From assembly GCF_000615285.1 (NCBI RefSeq), contig NZ_BALU01000002.1, forward strand, positions 124,001 through 188,000: a DNA stretch of 64,000 bases, given 5' to 3'. The stretch is from Lactobacillus kitasatonis DSM 16761 = JCM 1039. GTDB taxonomy: Bacteria; Bacillota; Bacilli; Lactobacillales; Lactobacillaceae. Numbering within the stretch: position 1 is the stretch's first letter; every line of letters starts with the position of its first letter. A program made the translations under genes and the position numbers. Under the pieces are notes generated by a model. That model made no database searches, was not told the DNA's origin, and saw only the letters and a list, made by a program, of their open reading frames with translations. Positions 33,110-46,085 of the stretch are shown here, one piece after another.

Positions 33110-34734
33110 TTGGACGATTTAACATCAACAAATAAAATGAAAGCCATCACTTGGCCTGTTTTGACCTTGATGGCACTTTGTACTGTTATCGGCTTGGACG
33201 ATATCATGTACAACTTCCAAAACCAAGGGATGCCAGTTATCACCTCTTGGATTATCATGTGTTTGCTTTATGTAACACCTTACTCATTAATGGTAGGACA
33301 ATTAGGTTCTACGTTTAGTGAAGAAGGTGGTGGACTTTCATCATGGGTTCGCGGTACTGACGGAGAATTTTTAGGTTACTTCACTGCTTGGACATACTGG
33401 GCAGCCTCAATTCCTTATGCTGTAGACTCCGCTAACGAAATCATTGTCGATCTAGGTTGGGCATTGACCGGTTCAAAGGGATTCCAAGATAAAATTCCTA
33501 CTACCATGTTTGCTGCTTTGACTTTCGTTGTGTTCATTGTTTTCATTATCGTTGAACACCACTTTGCCAACTCAATGGAATTCCTTTCCAGTATTGGTGG
33601 TGGTTTGATGGTTATTATGACTGTCTTGTTTGTTTTCCTTGCCTTTGTTGGTTTGGCAAAATCAGGCGGTCACATGGCTACCCAACCATTTACTTGGCAC
33701 ACAATCATTCCTAAATTCGACTTGCACTACTGGTCAACCGTCGGAATGTTAATCTATGCCATGAACGGGTGTGAACTGGTTGCACCATATGTAACTAAGA
33801 TGAAGAAACCTAAGTCAGACTTCCCTAAGGCAATGATTACTTTAGCTATCATGACTGCTTTCTTAACTATCCTTGGTTCATTTGCACTTGGTATCTACTT
33901 TGACGCATACCACATTCCAAACGACTTGAAGATGAACGGTGCTTACTACGTATTCGACATGGTTGGTAAACAATTTGGTATGGGTAAATTCTTGCTTTAC
34001 CTCTGGGCTTGGACATCATTATTGTTCAACTGTGCCTTGGTTGCCGTATTGCTTGATGCCATGACTAGAATGCTTATCTCTGACACTGGTGACAAGTACA
34101 TGCCTAAGTTCTTACGTAAGAAAGATAAGAACGGCTTGCCAATTAACGGTTACATCTTAACCGTTGCCCTTTCATCATTCATCATGATCTTAGGTATCTT
34201 CTTGCCTGACATGAACGACATTTTCAACTGGTTGCTTAACTTGAACTCAATTGTTTCACCAGGTGTTACCTGCTGGATCTTCTATCATTCATGAGAGTAA
34301 GAAAGAACTCAAAGAAGTACCCATCAAAATATGTCTACATTAAAAATGATAAACTCGCTTGGCTCGTTGGTCTTGCCTTGTTAGTCGTTACTGCTGTAGC
34401 AACTATCCTTGGTTTTGCACCACAAGATGTTAAGCAAGGCAGTGGCCTTTGGTGGTACGAATTGATCATCAATATTGTAGCCGTAATCGTATTAATCGGT
34501 TTAGGTGCAATTTTGCCAGGTATTAGACGTCGTGAAGAAGAATACGGTATCGCATTTGATAGATCTCAATGGATTTGGATGGGAATTTTAATTATCGGTT
34601 CCATCGTGCTTGACGTATGGCTTGGTAGTACAAAGATTCCTATGAGAATTGCAATGATCATTGTTGAAGCTATTATTGCTTTGATCGCTACTTGGCTTGT
34701 TGGTCGCAGAAAACCACAAAACGCTACTAAATAA
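33110..34734 (+). CDS. APC-superfamily amino-acid permease (one-base frameshift near 34285)
   Basis: Amino-acid transporter of the glutamate/GABA-antiporter-like branch, about 12 membrane helices. It starts at a TTG (33110) with AAGGATG 8 bases upstream. The first 394 residues include TVIGLDDIMYNF and the central GCELVAPYVTKMKKPKSDFP motif shared with the permease at 63155. One T is missing in TTCTAT(T)CATTC near 34285; with it the frame continues as SFMRVRKNSKKYPSKYVYIK through two more helices to 34734, about 540 residues. Substrate not determined. Confidence 0.88.
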
Positions 34735-34749
34735 AATTAACAATCTATA

Positions 34750-34787
34750 AAATAAGCTAGATCAAATTAATGATCTAGCTTATTTTT
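34750..34787. terminator. Bidirectional terminator
   Basis: Strong hairpin AATAAGCTAGATCA / TGATCTAGCTTATT with A and T flanks between the permease and the convergent hydrolase gene. Confidence 0.88.
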
Positions 34788-35732
34788 ATACATATTTATT
34801 TAAAAATTGGGTTACACGATATTTATATTCATGCGGATAAGTTTCAAACGAACGTGCATGAGGTGCTTTTTTAGCAATCCATAATTCTTTAGGACCATTA
34901 GTAGCTTTGTAATTTTGATAAACCATTTTGGTTGGAACAAAATTATCTTTACCACCATGAATAAACATCATTGGTAATTTATTCTTCTTGAGTTGATTTA
35001 CTGCAGATGCATCCCCTAAGTAAAAACCAAGGTTAGCTTTGCTTACACCACTCAAAAGGTTAACTGCTCCCTTTGCAACAGCACTAGGCATACTGTATAA
35101 GTCTTTTGCCTCATACAAAAATTCCGACTTAACACTAGAATAACCACAATCTTCAACATAAGCCTTAACCTGCTTAGGCATCTTAATTCCACTAGTCATC
35201 ATTGTGGTTGCGCCACCCATACTTACACCAAAGAGCACAATTTTCTGTTTTTTACCTTTGGTAGCAATGTCCTTTTTAACCCATTTTCTAACATCATATT
35301 TTTCAGGCCAGCCATAACCAATGTACTTACCTGACTTTGACCATGAGCACGGGCATCTGGAATTAATACATTATAGCCTAGTTGATGAAACATAGCTGCA
35401 TATGGCGCCATAGTGTCTTTATTATTGCCGAATCCATGAAGCAATACTGCAGTTTTATTTGAATTCTTTTTTGGAATGTAGTTTGCATCAAGACGGTAAT
35501 TCGATGTAGCGGACTGCATATGCCAATGCTCTTTTTTAGCCTTAGCATACCATTTCTTATTCTGCGCTAATGGATCTTTCTTTTTCTTGCTTGAATATTT
35601 ATTTAACACGCTTTTTTCACCTGGTACAAAAGCAACGTTAAAAAAGTATGCTTCTCCCACTCCAATTAAGACAACTAAAACTGCGACAATTATCCCTAAT
35701 GTCCACCAAACTTTTTTGTGTTTTCTATTCAA
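34786..35732 (-). CDS. Membrane-anchored alpha/beta hydrolase (one-base frameshift near 35331)
   Basis: Serine hydrolase exposed outside the cell. The start is TTG at 35732 (MNRKHKKVWW), 8 bases after AGGAG. One N-terminal membrane helix (about residues 8-28) follows a basic start. LLHGFGNN is the oxyanion region, GVSMGG holds the nucleophile, GKDNFVPT the Asp and KAPHARS the His. The frame breaks after AHGQSQ, where one G of a GGG run is missing; restored, it reads GKYIGYGWPEKYDVRKWVKK into GVSMGG. About 315 residues. Likely esterase; substrate unknown. Confidence 0.85.
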
Positions 35733-35825
35733 AATGTAAACTCCTATATAAAATAATATAGAATTAATTATACGCTTTTGAATTTCATATGGTATATTGA
35801 TATTTTTTAACAATTATTGCCTATA

Positions 35826-35858
35826 CAAAAAAGAGATGACAATCGTCATCTCTTTTTA
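35826..35858 (-). terminator. Terminator of the beta-glucoside operon
   Basis: Perfect hairpin AAAAAGAGATGAC / GTCATCTCTTTTT, 15 bases past the glycosidase stop. Confidence 0.88.
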
Positions 35859-35872
35859 CTGGAGTCATCTTA

Positions 35873-37369
<1,497 letters not shown>

Positions 37370-37401
37370 TTATCTTTTCATTACTCAATACTTATCTTAT
37401 C

Positions 37402-37415
37402 TGAAAGCGATTACT
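37402..37415 (+). promoter_or_regulatory. cre site between the PTS and glycosidase genes
   Basis: TGAAAGCGATTACT matches the CcpA consensus at all but the last base. Lying 54 bases before the glycosidase start, it suggests carbon catabolite control of that gene in addition to the operon promoter. Confidence 0.6.
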
Positions 37416-37430
37416 TTTGCAAAAAGCTTT

Positions 37431-39434
<2,004 letters not shown>

Positions 39435-39441
39435 TCAAAAT

Positions 39442-39507
39442 AAAAACCCAAGCTACTCAAAAACTAGAGAACACAAAAGCGCTCAACGTTTTTCAGTAAC
39501 TAGGGTT
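39442..39507 (-). terminator. Conditional terminator before the PTS gene
   Basis: Minus-strand hairpin AACCCTAGTTACT / AGTAGCTTGGGTT ending in a T run, 20 bases before the PTS start. Its 5' arm overlaps the RAT at 39504-39534, so terminator and antiterminator are mutually exclusive. Confidence 0.8.
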
Positions 39508-39534
39508 CATGCCTAATTCTCTTAGTAACATACC
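39504..39534 (-). promoter_or_regulatory. RAT (ribonucleic antiterminator) before the PTS gene
   Basis: Minus strand GGTATGTTACTAAGAGAATT followed by AGGCATGAACC. The GTTACT...AGGCA.AACC pattern is that of RNA targets of BglG/LicT proteins. Bound antiterminator would stabilise this hairpin and block the overlapping terminator. Confidence 0.75.
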
Positions 39535-39548
39535 TAAGTTAATAGATA

Positions 39549-40388
39549 TTATTTTTCTTGTCTTGATGTCACTCTAAAAATATGTAACTCCAAATAAAAT
39601 TTATCGTCTGAATCTAATGTCCAGCCCATCTTTGAATGTAAGTAAGTCGCAAATCGTTCCGCTGTATCATAAGCTTTATTGTATTTAACCTTCATAGACG
39701 ATAATAATGAAGGATCAAGCTTGGGATTTTGATTAGTTTCTTTTCTAAGCAATCTAACTAATAATATCCGCAAGTGAGTGATAAAACGGCTATAGTTAAA
39801 GGAACTCGTATCTAAGGTAAGATTATATTGAAATTGAATAATACTAATAATGCCACTGATCAAATTAGTGATCTGCATTGTTTCCTGTACTTGCGCATCA
39901 TTAGAGGCTGCGTTAACTAAGTGATAGGTCATAAATGTCGTTTCACTTTTTGGTAATTTAACGTTTAACTCTCTATTGATTAACGCGATTACTTTTTCAG
40001 AAATTGCATATTCCTTTGGAAACTAATTCTTAACTTCCCAGTCATTATTTACCGGGTCAATATCAATATGATCATTAATTCTTGTTACAGCAAAATCAAT
40101 GTGATCGGCTAAAGCCAAGTATTGATAATCTGAGAACTTAGTTTGTAAAAGCGGTTCAACCATCTTCACAATTTGATTAGTTACATCAATTGTCTGTGGT
40201 CGAAAACTTTTAACTCGCTTTATTTCATCTGACTGCTCAGTTGTCACAAAACAACGTTCAATTTTTGATTAATCAACATCTTGGCCTTTTTTAAGGCCAA
40301 ATCCAATTCCCTTATCTAGAACTATCTTTTCTGTGCCATCATCCTCTACTAATACAGCACTATTGTTAAATGCTTTAAGAAATTTCAC
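39549..40388 (-). pseudogene. BglG/LicT-family transcription antiterminator with two in-frame stops
   Basis: RNA-binding antiterminator for the adjoining PTS and glycosidase genes. It starts at GTG 40388 (or GTG 40391). The CAT RNA-binding domain reads KFLKAFNNSAVLVEDDGTEK to GIGFGLKKGQDVD, then TAA at 40269-40271 where Glu is expected. PRD1 follows in the same frame to TAG at 40023-40025 (after DWEVKN), and PRD2 continues (FPKEYAISEKVIALINREL, then MTYHLVNAA) to 39549. Two nonsense codons and no frameshift. As its RNA targets are intact, the operon may be uninducible unless another family member substitutes. Confidence 0.85.
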
Positions 40389-40416
40389 CACGAATCACCT
40401 TAATCCTCTGAGCTAT

Positions 40417-40477
40417 AAAAAAAGCTACTACAAATAAGATTATACACTAAACGTATACTAGCTTATTAGTAGTAGCT
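40417..40477 (-). terminator. Conditional terminator in the bglG leader
   Basis: Arms AGCTACTACTAATAAG and CTTATTTGTAGTAGCT followed by seven T, just before the antiterminator gene. The 5' arm touches the RAT at 40476-40501. Confidence 0.8.
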
Positions 40478-40501
40478 AAGACCTGATCGAATCAGTAATC
40501 C
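40476..40501 (-). promoter_or_regulatory. RAT in the bglG leader
   Basis: Minus strand GGATTACTGATTCGATCAGG followed by TCTTAG, matching the GGATTxxTACTGxxxxxxCAGG-like RAT pattern. Together with the overlapping terminator it gives autoregulation of the antiterminator gene. Confidence 0.7.
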
Positions 40502-40518
40502 GCTCACTTACAGTTGTT

Positions 40519-40547
40519 ATAATAGCTAGTTTTGTAAGCGGTGTCAA
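40519..40547 (-). promoter_or_regulatory. Promoter of the beta-glucoside operon
   Basis: Minus strand TTGACA (40542-40547), 17-base spacer, TATTAT (40519-40524). The cre site at 40533-40546 overlaps the -35 and spacer, so bound CcpA would block it. Confidence 0.8.
40533..40546 (+). promoter_or_regulatory. cre site over the beta-glucoside promoter
   Basis: TGTAAGCGGTGTCA fits the relaxed CcpA consensus TGNAANCGNWNNCA at every fixed position, and sits on the -35 element. Confidence 0.7.
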
Positions 40548-40608
40548 TAATTATTTTATAAAAAATGAAAATGCTTTAAAATAGAGAAAAAACAGCAAGG
40601 AGAACATA

Positions 40609-41742
40609 ATGAAATTCGTATTAGCACCTGATTCATTTAAAGAAAGCATGACAGCTAAGGAAGTTTGTCAGGCAATGGAAAAAGGGATAAAAAAAGTATT
40701 ACCCGACACAAACATAATCTCTGTACCAATGGCTGATGGTGGCGAAGGTACAATGGATTCTTTAGTAGACGCAACTAATGGTAAAAAATATGCGGTTAAA
40801 GTCACTGGTCCACTAGGCAAACAAGTAACAGCACATTATGGTATTTTAGGCGATCAAAAAACTGCAATTATCGAAATGGCAGAAGCAAGTGGCCTTTCCT
40901 ATGTACCTAAAGAAAATAGAACTCCAGAAACGATCAAAAAGACAACTACTTTTGGTACAGGCGAGTTAATCAATGCTGCTTTAGAATACAACGTTTCTAG
41001 AATTATTATTGGTCTTGGCGGTAGTAGCACCAATGATGGCGGTAGTGGTATGGCTCAAGCAATCGGTGTTAAATTCTTGAATCATGACGATCATGAAATC
41101 ACTCAAAAATTAGGTGGTGGCGATTTAAAACAAATTACCAGAGTCGACACAAGAGGTATTAATCCTAAAATTAAAAATACTGAATTTTTACTCGCTAGTG
41201 ACGTAACCAATCCCCTTACTGGCTCCAATGGTGCTTCCTATGTCTTTGGTCCCCAAAAAGGCGCAGATCAAGCAACAGTTAAAGAATTAAACGAAAACTT
41301 AGCCCACTACGCTACAATTATTGGTAAAAACATAGCTAAAATTCCTGGTAGCGGTGCAGCTGGCGGACTAGGCGCAGGCCTTTTAGCTTTTACTCATGCC
41401 AAAATTCATCCAGGTGTCAAACTGGTCGCAAATGAAGTTCATTTAGCTGAAAAGATAAAAGATGCAGACTATGTCTTTACAGGCGAAGGCGGAACCGATT
41501 TTCAAACTCAATTCGGTAAAACACCATATGGAGTAGCTCAAATAGCTAAAAAATATGATGTGCCTGTTATCTCACTTGCTGGTTATATTGGTAAAGGCAT
41601 TGATCAACTTTATGATAAAGGCTTCACGGCCATTTTTGGTATTCTAGCTAAAGCCGAAAATATCGATCAGGCTTTAAAAGATGGACCGCAAAATGTGGAA
41701 CGAACTACTGAAAATATTGTTCGTTTGATTGTAAAAAAATAA
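40609..41742 (+). CDS. Glycerate kinase
   Basis: Phosphorylates glycerate with ATP, feeding lower glycolysis. 377 residues of the GarK/GlxK family: start MKFVLAPDSFKESMTAKEV, phosphate-binding MADGGEGTMD, GLGGSSTNDGGSGMAQA, and FTGEGGTDFQTQFGKTPYGV. AAGGAG precedes the ATG. Divergent from the beta-glucoside operon and followed by a terminator hairpin at 41741-41767. Confidence 0.95.
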   Translation: MKFVLAPDSFKESMTAKEVCQAMEKGIKKVLPDTNIISVPMADGGEGTMDSLVDATNGKKYAVKVTGPLGKQVTAHYGILGDQKTAIIEMAEASGLSYVPKENRTPETIKKTTTFGTGELINAALEYNVSRIIIGLGGSSTNDGGSGMAQAIGVKFLNHDDHEITQKLGGGDLKQITRVDTRGINPKIKNTEFLLASDVTNPLTGSNGASYVFGPQKGADQATVKELNENLAHYATIIGKNIAKIPGSGAAGGLGAGLLAFTHAKIHPGVKLVANEVHLAEKIKDADYVFTGEGGTDFQTQFGKTPYGVAQIAKKYDVPVISLAGYIGKGIDQLYDKGFTAIFGILAKAENIDQALKDGPQNVERTTENIVRLIVKK

Positions 41743-41767
41743 AGATGAGCTAACGCTCATCTTTTTT
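41741..41767. terminator. Bidirectional terminator
   Basis: Hairpin AAAGATGAGC / GCTCATCTTT with T run, spanning the ends of the convergent glycerate kinase and phosphatase genes. Confidence 0.8.
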
Positions 41768-42233
41768 ATTTATCTTCGTCTTCTTTTAACTTCTTAATTA
41801 ATCCTTCGCATCCCTTATAAATCTCTTGATATGCTGTATCAAAATCATTAGTGTACCAAGGATCATCTACATCATTATATGAACCAGCAAATTCCAATAT
41901 CTTATGCTCTTTTCTTTGAGCATCCCCACCGGTAATGCGATTCATATCAGCGAAGTTTTCTTCATCCATACAAATTAAATATTCATATTGGTCATAATCT
42001 TTAGATGTCATTTGACTTGCACGATGTCCGCGATCATAAGGCATTCTATTCTTTTCAAGTTCTCGTTGAGCACGAGGATCAATTCCCATGCCTAATGCAT
42101 CTTGAGTCGTAGCCTTGGATTCTGCAACATACTTATCTTCCAAGCCATTTTGCTTAATTAGATATTGCATAATTGCTTCTGCCATAGGTGAGCGACAAAT
42201 ATTACCATGACAAACAAAGAGAATTTTTTTCAT
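41766..42233 (-). CDS. Low-molecular-weight protein-tyrosine phosphatase
   Basis: 155 residues. P-loop CHGNICRSP (residues 9-17: Cys9 nucleophile, Arg15); the residue after Cys is His rather than the common Leu or Val. General acid Asp is in DDPWYTNDF. In Firmicutes such enzymes act on tyrosine-phosphorylated proteins, for instance in capsule control. Start overlaps the stop of the upstream membrane protein by 4 bases, so the two are probably made together. Confidence 0.93.
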   Translation of the reverse strand: MKKILFVCHGNICRSPMAEAIMQYLIKQNGLEDKYVAESKATTQDALGMGIDPRAQRELEKNRMPYDRGHRASQMTSKDYDQYEYLICMDEENFADMNRITGGDAQRKEHKILEFAGSYNDVDDPWYTNDFDTAYQEIYKGCEGLIKKLKEDEDK

Positions 42234-42952
42234 TTCTTATCCTTCACTTCTTTCGTTAATTTTAAAAGAATTGGCCATAATACTGTAGTTGCTAGACCAA
42301 CTATTAAACCAATCCATACGCCTTGAGATAGTGTTACGTTAATTCCGCTGTATACATTAGTCTGCAAGACATTAGTAATATCATTTGCGGCAATCCATAA
42401 AGCCATAAATGAACCAACCGATGCAATTGCTAGCGGAACCGACGCTGATGCTCGGCCAAAAATTATCAAAATTGCGGCCAATAGGAACAATAAAGCAACC
42501 GCAAAGATCGAGTACTCATAAATAGAGATCGCATGGTAAACCTGATCAGATTTTTCCTTTAGCTTATGGTTGATCTGCTTAACCATATATTCATTAATAA
42601 TTTCTTCTAGCCTAGTTTTACTAGATAAATTAAGATCTTTAGGCGTTAATTTACCTTTATCATTATATTTTTCGCATACCTGATATAAATCCGCATAAGA
42701 CATTTCTATCTTGTACTTTTTAGGCAATTGCTTTAATAGAGTTTGCTCTAAACCAGAAGCTTCTAAAAATCTAACCCCTTCTTTTAAATTGGGATTATCT
42801 GAATCAGAAACAACTCGATTAATAACTTCCTTACCCATTGCCTGCGTATCATTAATTTTCAAACTGATTACGCTAGTCAATAACAAGAAAAAAGAAACTG
42901 CCGTACAAATTATCATAAGTACACGCAAAATAATCTTTTTCATATTTTTCAT
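42230..42952 (-). CDS. Membrane protein coupled to the phosphatase gene
   Basis: 240 residues. One N-terminal helix (about 8-30), a charged extracellular loop of about 110 residues, then three helices (about 147-165, 170-190, 210-232). Family not recognised. The four-base overlap with the phosphatase gene suggests a joint function, but nothing in the sequence tells which. The start region has only a weak ribosome site; MKKIIL at 42943 is an alternative start. Confidence 0.65.
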   Translation of the reverse strand: MKNMKKIILRVLMIICTAVSFFLLLTSVISLKINDTQAMGKEVINRVVSDSDNPNLKEGVRFLEASGLEQTLLKQLPKKYKIEMSYADLYQVCEKYNDKGKLTPKDLNLSSKTRLEEIINEYMVKQINHKLKEKSDQVYHAISIYEYSIFAVALLFLLAAILIIFGRASASVPLAIASVGSFMALWIAANDITNVLQTNVYSGINVTLSQGVWIGLIVGLATTVLWPILLKLTKEVKDKK

Positions 42953-42972
42953 CTAATGTTCTTTTCTAAAAT

Positions 42973-43779
42973 TTAAAAAATAAACTTATCAATTGCATAA
43001 GCTATACCAGCTTCATCGTTGGTCTTGGTAACAAAATCAGCTTTATCTTTGATTTCATCAATAGCGTTGTCCATTGCAATTTTCTTAAAATCAGTATTTT
43101 GGAACATTGACATATCATTGCCTTGGTCGCCAAAAATCATGACTTCATTATCTTTAATGCCTAATTTTTGTGCTAATTGATGAATTCCTTTCCCCTTTGA
43201 AGCTTCAAGCTTATTTATTTCTAAAATCATCGGATCACTACGCGCAACATTATAAACTTTTAGCCACTCAGGAATATTCTTTTCCAAGCGATCTAATTTA
43301 TCTTTAGGGCCAGTATATTCAGTCTTAATAAATTGAAAATCAGCTGGTACTTCATCAAAATCCTTAACTACAAAAGGTGTTCCACTAACAGCAGACATTG
43401 CTGCCATTCTAACGGATAATCTTCTATCTAGAGTCCAATAATCATGTTCCTTCATAAAATGAAGATTAATTCCTGGATTCTGCTTCTGCAACTGAATAAA
43501 TTTTCTAAACTCATCATAATTAAATTGATGACTAATCAAGACATTACCAGAAATAGATTGAACTAAACCACCGTTATAAAGTACCGCATAGTTCTCATCA
43601 CCAGTAATTCCTAATTCTTCCATATAAGGAATAACTCCAGGTAAAGGTCTGCCGGATGCTGGTACAATTTTTATTCCAGCTTCATCTGCTTTCTTTAAGG
43701 CTCTTTTAGTTTCTTCGCCAATCTGATTATCTGATTGTAAAAGAGTACCGTCCATGTCGACTGCAATTAATTTAATCAT
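42973..43779 (-). CDS. Cof-type HAD phosphatase (1)
   Basis: 268 residues. HAD motifs: DMDGTLLQSD (nucleophile Asp8), SGRP, and GDQGNDMSMF. The Cof cap (type IIB) lies between. Sugar-phosphate or cofactor phosphatase; substrate unknown. Tandem copy of the gene upstream, about half identical by eye. Confidence 0.92.
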   Translation of the reverse strand: MIKLIAVDMDGTLLQSDNQIGEETKRALKKADEAGIKIVPASGRPLPGVIPYMEELGITGDENYAVLYNGGLVQSISGNVLISHQFNYDEFRKFIQLQKQNPGINLHFMKEHDYWTLDRRLSVRMAAMSAVSGTPFVVKDFDEVPADFQFIKTEYTGPKDKLDRLEKNIPEWLKVYNVARSDPMILEINKLEASKGKGIHQLAQKLGIKDNEVMIFGDQGNDMSMFQNTDFKKIAMDNAIDEIKDKADFVTKTNDEAGIAYAIDKFIF

Positions 43780-43788
43780 TTTTTATTC

Positions 43789-44604
43789 CTACAAAACAAA
43801 CTTCTTAACGGCCTTGGCAATACCATTATGATCATTATCGTCAGTTACATAATCGGCTCTTTCTTTAATATCACTGATTGCATTGCCCATTGCAATTTTC
43901 TTAAAGTTAGGATTTTCAAACATTGATAAATCGTTACCTTGATCACCGAAGACCATCACATCTTTTTGATTAACTTTAAGACGTGATGCTAAATCCATCA
44001 AGGCATTACCCTTTGAAGCACCTAAGCCATTCAACTCAATAATGCTATCAAAACTACGTACGATATCATAAGAATCAAATGCCCATGATGGGAAACTGTT
44101 CCACAACTTATCAACTTGGTCGTCACCTTCAACAGAAGTGAAACCTACTTTATTAAAAGTAAAATCTTGCGGAATATCCTTACGATCTCTAACCTTGATT
44201 ATGTTGTTAGTCAAAGCTGCATTAATTTGCATTTGAACAGATAGATCATGGTCGCAGGTTAAGAAGTACTTAGTAGTTTCAAAATGAACATCAACATGAC
44301 TTAAACGTTGGAAACGAAGCATATTATTAAAATCTTGATAGTTAAGTTCCTGACTCATCAATACACGACCAGCAAGACTTTGAACTACTGCACCATTAAA
44401 CACGATCGCATATTGATCATCACCAGATAAACCTAATTGTCGTGTAAATGGCAAAGTACCTGAAAGTGGTCTACCAGTTGCCAAAACAACCTTTATGCCA
44501 TTTTCAGCTGCAACACGCAAAACTCGTGCCGTTTCAGGCAGAATAACATTACCACTCGATAATAAAGTTCCGTCCAAATCAACTGCAATTATTTTTATTG
44601 CCAT
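43789..44604 (-). CDS. Cof-type HAD phosphatase (2)
   Basis: 271 residues. Motifs DLDGTLLSSG, TGRPLSGT and GDQGNDLSMF. Nine bases separate it from the next Cof gene. The pair looks like an old tandem duplication. GGGGGA ribosome site. Substrate unknown. Confidence 0.92.
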   Translation of the reverse strand: MAIKIIAVDLDGTLLSSGNVILPETARVLRVAAENGIKVVLATGRPLSGTLPFTRQLGLSGDDQYAIVFNGAVVQSLAGRVLMSQELNYQDFNNMLRFQRLSHVDVHFETTKYFLTCDHDLSVQMQINAALTNNIIKVRDRKDIPQDFTFNKVGFTSVEGDDQVDKLWNSFPSWAFDSYDIVRSFDSIIELNGLGASKGNALMDLASRLKVNQKDVMVFGDQGNDLSMFENPNFKKIAMGNAISDIKERADYVTDDNDHNGIAKAVKKFVL

Positions 44605-44648
44605 TTTTATTCCCCCTCAACCTTTAAAATCGTACATATTTAATTATA

Positions 44649-44681
44649 CAAAAAGCCGTGAGCTAACTCACGACTTTTTGT
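44649..44681 (-). terminator. Terminator after glmM
   Basis: Hairpin AAAAGTCGTGAG / CTCACGGCTTTT, with T run on the minus strand. Confidence 0.8.
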
Positions 44682-44701
44682 TTATAGGTATTTTTGTTTA
44701 A

Positions 44702-46057
44702 TTATTTGTTACCCATTTCTTTTTCAACAACCTTAACGATACGGTTTACGTATTCGTCAGTTTCTTCTTGAGTTGGGCCTTCTGCCATAACTCTAAGAAG
44801 GGCTTGAGTACCTGAAGGACGAACAAGTACACGACCGTTGCCGTCCATGTCCTTTTCTACTTCAGCGATTACATCAAGGATTGGTTGGTGTTCCTTCCAG
44901 CTATTCTTATCTGCTACTGGAACGTTAACCAAGCATTGTGGGTAGTCCTTGAAGTCCTTCAAAAGTTCGCTCAATGCCTTGCCAGTCTTCTTCATAACTA
45001 ACATCAAGTGAAGACCAGTAAGCATACCGTCACCAGTGTTGTGGTAGTCGCTCATAATAACGTGGCCTGATTGTTCACCACCAAGGTTATAGCCGTGTGC
45101 ACGCATTTTTTCTGAAACGTAACGGTCACCAACTTGGGTACGAACATTCTTAAGGCCTTCTTTTTCCAAAGCCTTAGTGAAACCAAGGTTGCTCATTACA
45201 GTAGTAACAATAGTGTCCTTCTTAAGACGACCGTGTTCAGCTAAGTATGAACCAATTACGTACATAATGTGGTCACCGTCAACTTCGTTACCGTTTTCGT
45301 CAACAGCGATACAACGGTCAGCGTCACCGTCAAATGCTAAACCAAGTTGAGCACCTTGCTTAACAACTTCTTTTTGCAAGTTTTCAGTGTGAGTAGCACC
45401 ACAGTGGTCGTTAATGTTTAAGCCATTTGGATGGGTGTAAATAGTAGTAAAGTCAACGCCACAGTCAGCAAACAATCTTGAAATAAGAGCACTTGAAGCA
45501 CCGTTGGCACCGTCAATAACAACCTTAATGCCACCTAAATCTTCTGGAATGGTGTTTTCGATAAATTGTAAGTACTTAGCGCTACCTTCGTGGAAGTCAG
45601 TAACAGTACCCAAACCTTCTGCAGATGGACGAGGAAGCTTGTCTTCCTTAGCATCGATTAATTTTTCGATTTCGCCTTCCATTTCATCTGAAAGCTTCAA
45701 ACCATCGCTACCAAAAAACTTGATACCGTTGTCTTCTACTGGGTTGTGAGAAGCAGAAATTTGTACACCTGCATCTGCACCTTGTGCACGAACTAAGTAT
45801 GAAAGACCTGGGGTAGTAATTACGCCAACTTCAAGAACTTCAATACCAACTGAAAGAAGACCTGAAATAAGTGCGTATTCAAGCATTTGACCAGAAATAC
45901 GAGTATCACGAGAAACTAATACTTTAGCTTGTTCGCCATCTTTTTTATTCTTGGTTAAAACATAACCACCGTCACGACCTAATTTAAAGGCCATTTCTGG
46001 AGTTAAGCCTTGATTTGCTACGCCACGAACACCATCAGTTCCAAAATATTTTAACAT
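44702..46057 (-). CDS. glmM: Phosphoglucosamine mutase
   Basis: Converts glucosamine 6-phosphate to glucosamine 1-phosphate for UDP-GlcNAc and peptidoglycan. 451 residues: [11 protein letters not shown] start, phospho-Ser in [12 protein letters not shown] (residue 103), metal loop DGDADRC, substrate loop GGEQSGH and C-terminal [11 protein letters not shown]. Third gene of cdaA-cdaR-glmM, the conserved c-di-AMP cluster in which GlmM binds and restrains CdaA. Confidence 0.98.
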   Translation of the reverse strand: MLKYFGTDGVRGVANQGLTPEMAFKLGRDGGYVLTKNKKDGEQAKVLVSRDTRISGQMLEYALISGLLSVGIEVLEVGVITTPGLSYLVRAQGADAGVQISASHNPVEDNGIKFFGSDGLKLSDEMEGEIEKLIDAKEDKLPRPSAEGLGTVTDFHEGSAKYLQFIENTIPEDLGGIKVVIDGANGASSALISRLFADCGVDFTTIYTHPNGLNINDHCGATHTENLQKEVVKQGAQLGLAFDGDADRCIAVDENGNEVDGDHIMYVIGSYLAEHGRLKKDTIVTTVMSNLGFTKALEKEGLKNVRTQVGDRYVSEKMRAHGYNLGGEQSGHVIMSDYHNTGDGMLTGLHLMLVMKKTGKALSELLKDFKDYPQCLVNVPVADKNSWKEHQPILDVIAEVEKDMDGNGRVLVRPSGTQALLRVMAEGPTQEETDEYVNRIVKVVEKEMGNK

Positions 46058-46085
46058 CTAATAAACAACCTTTCTTGCTATCTTA

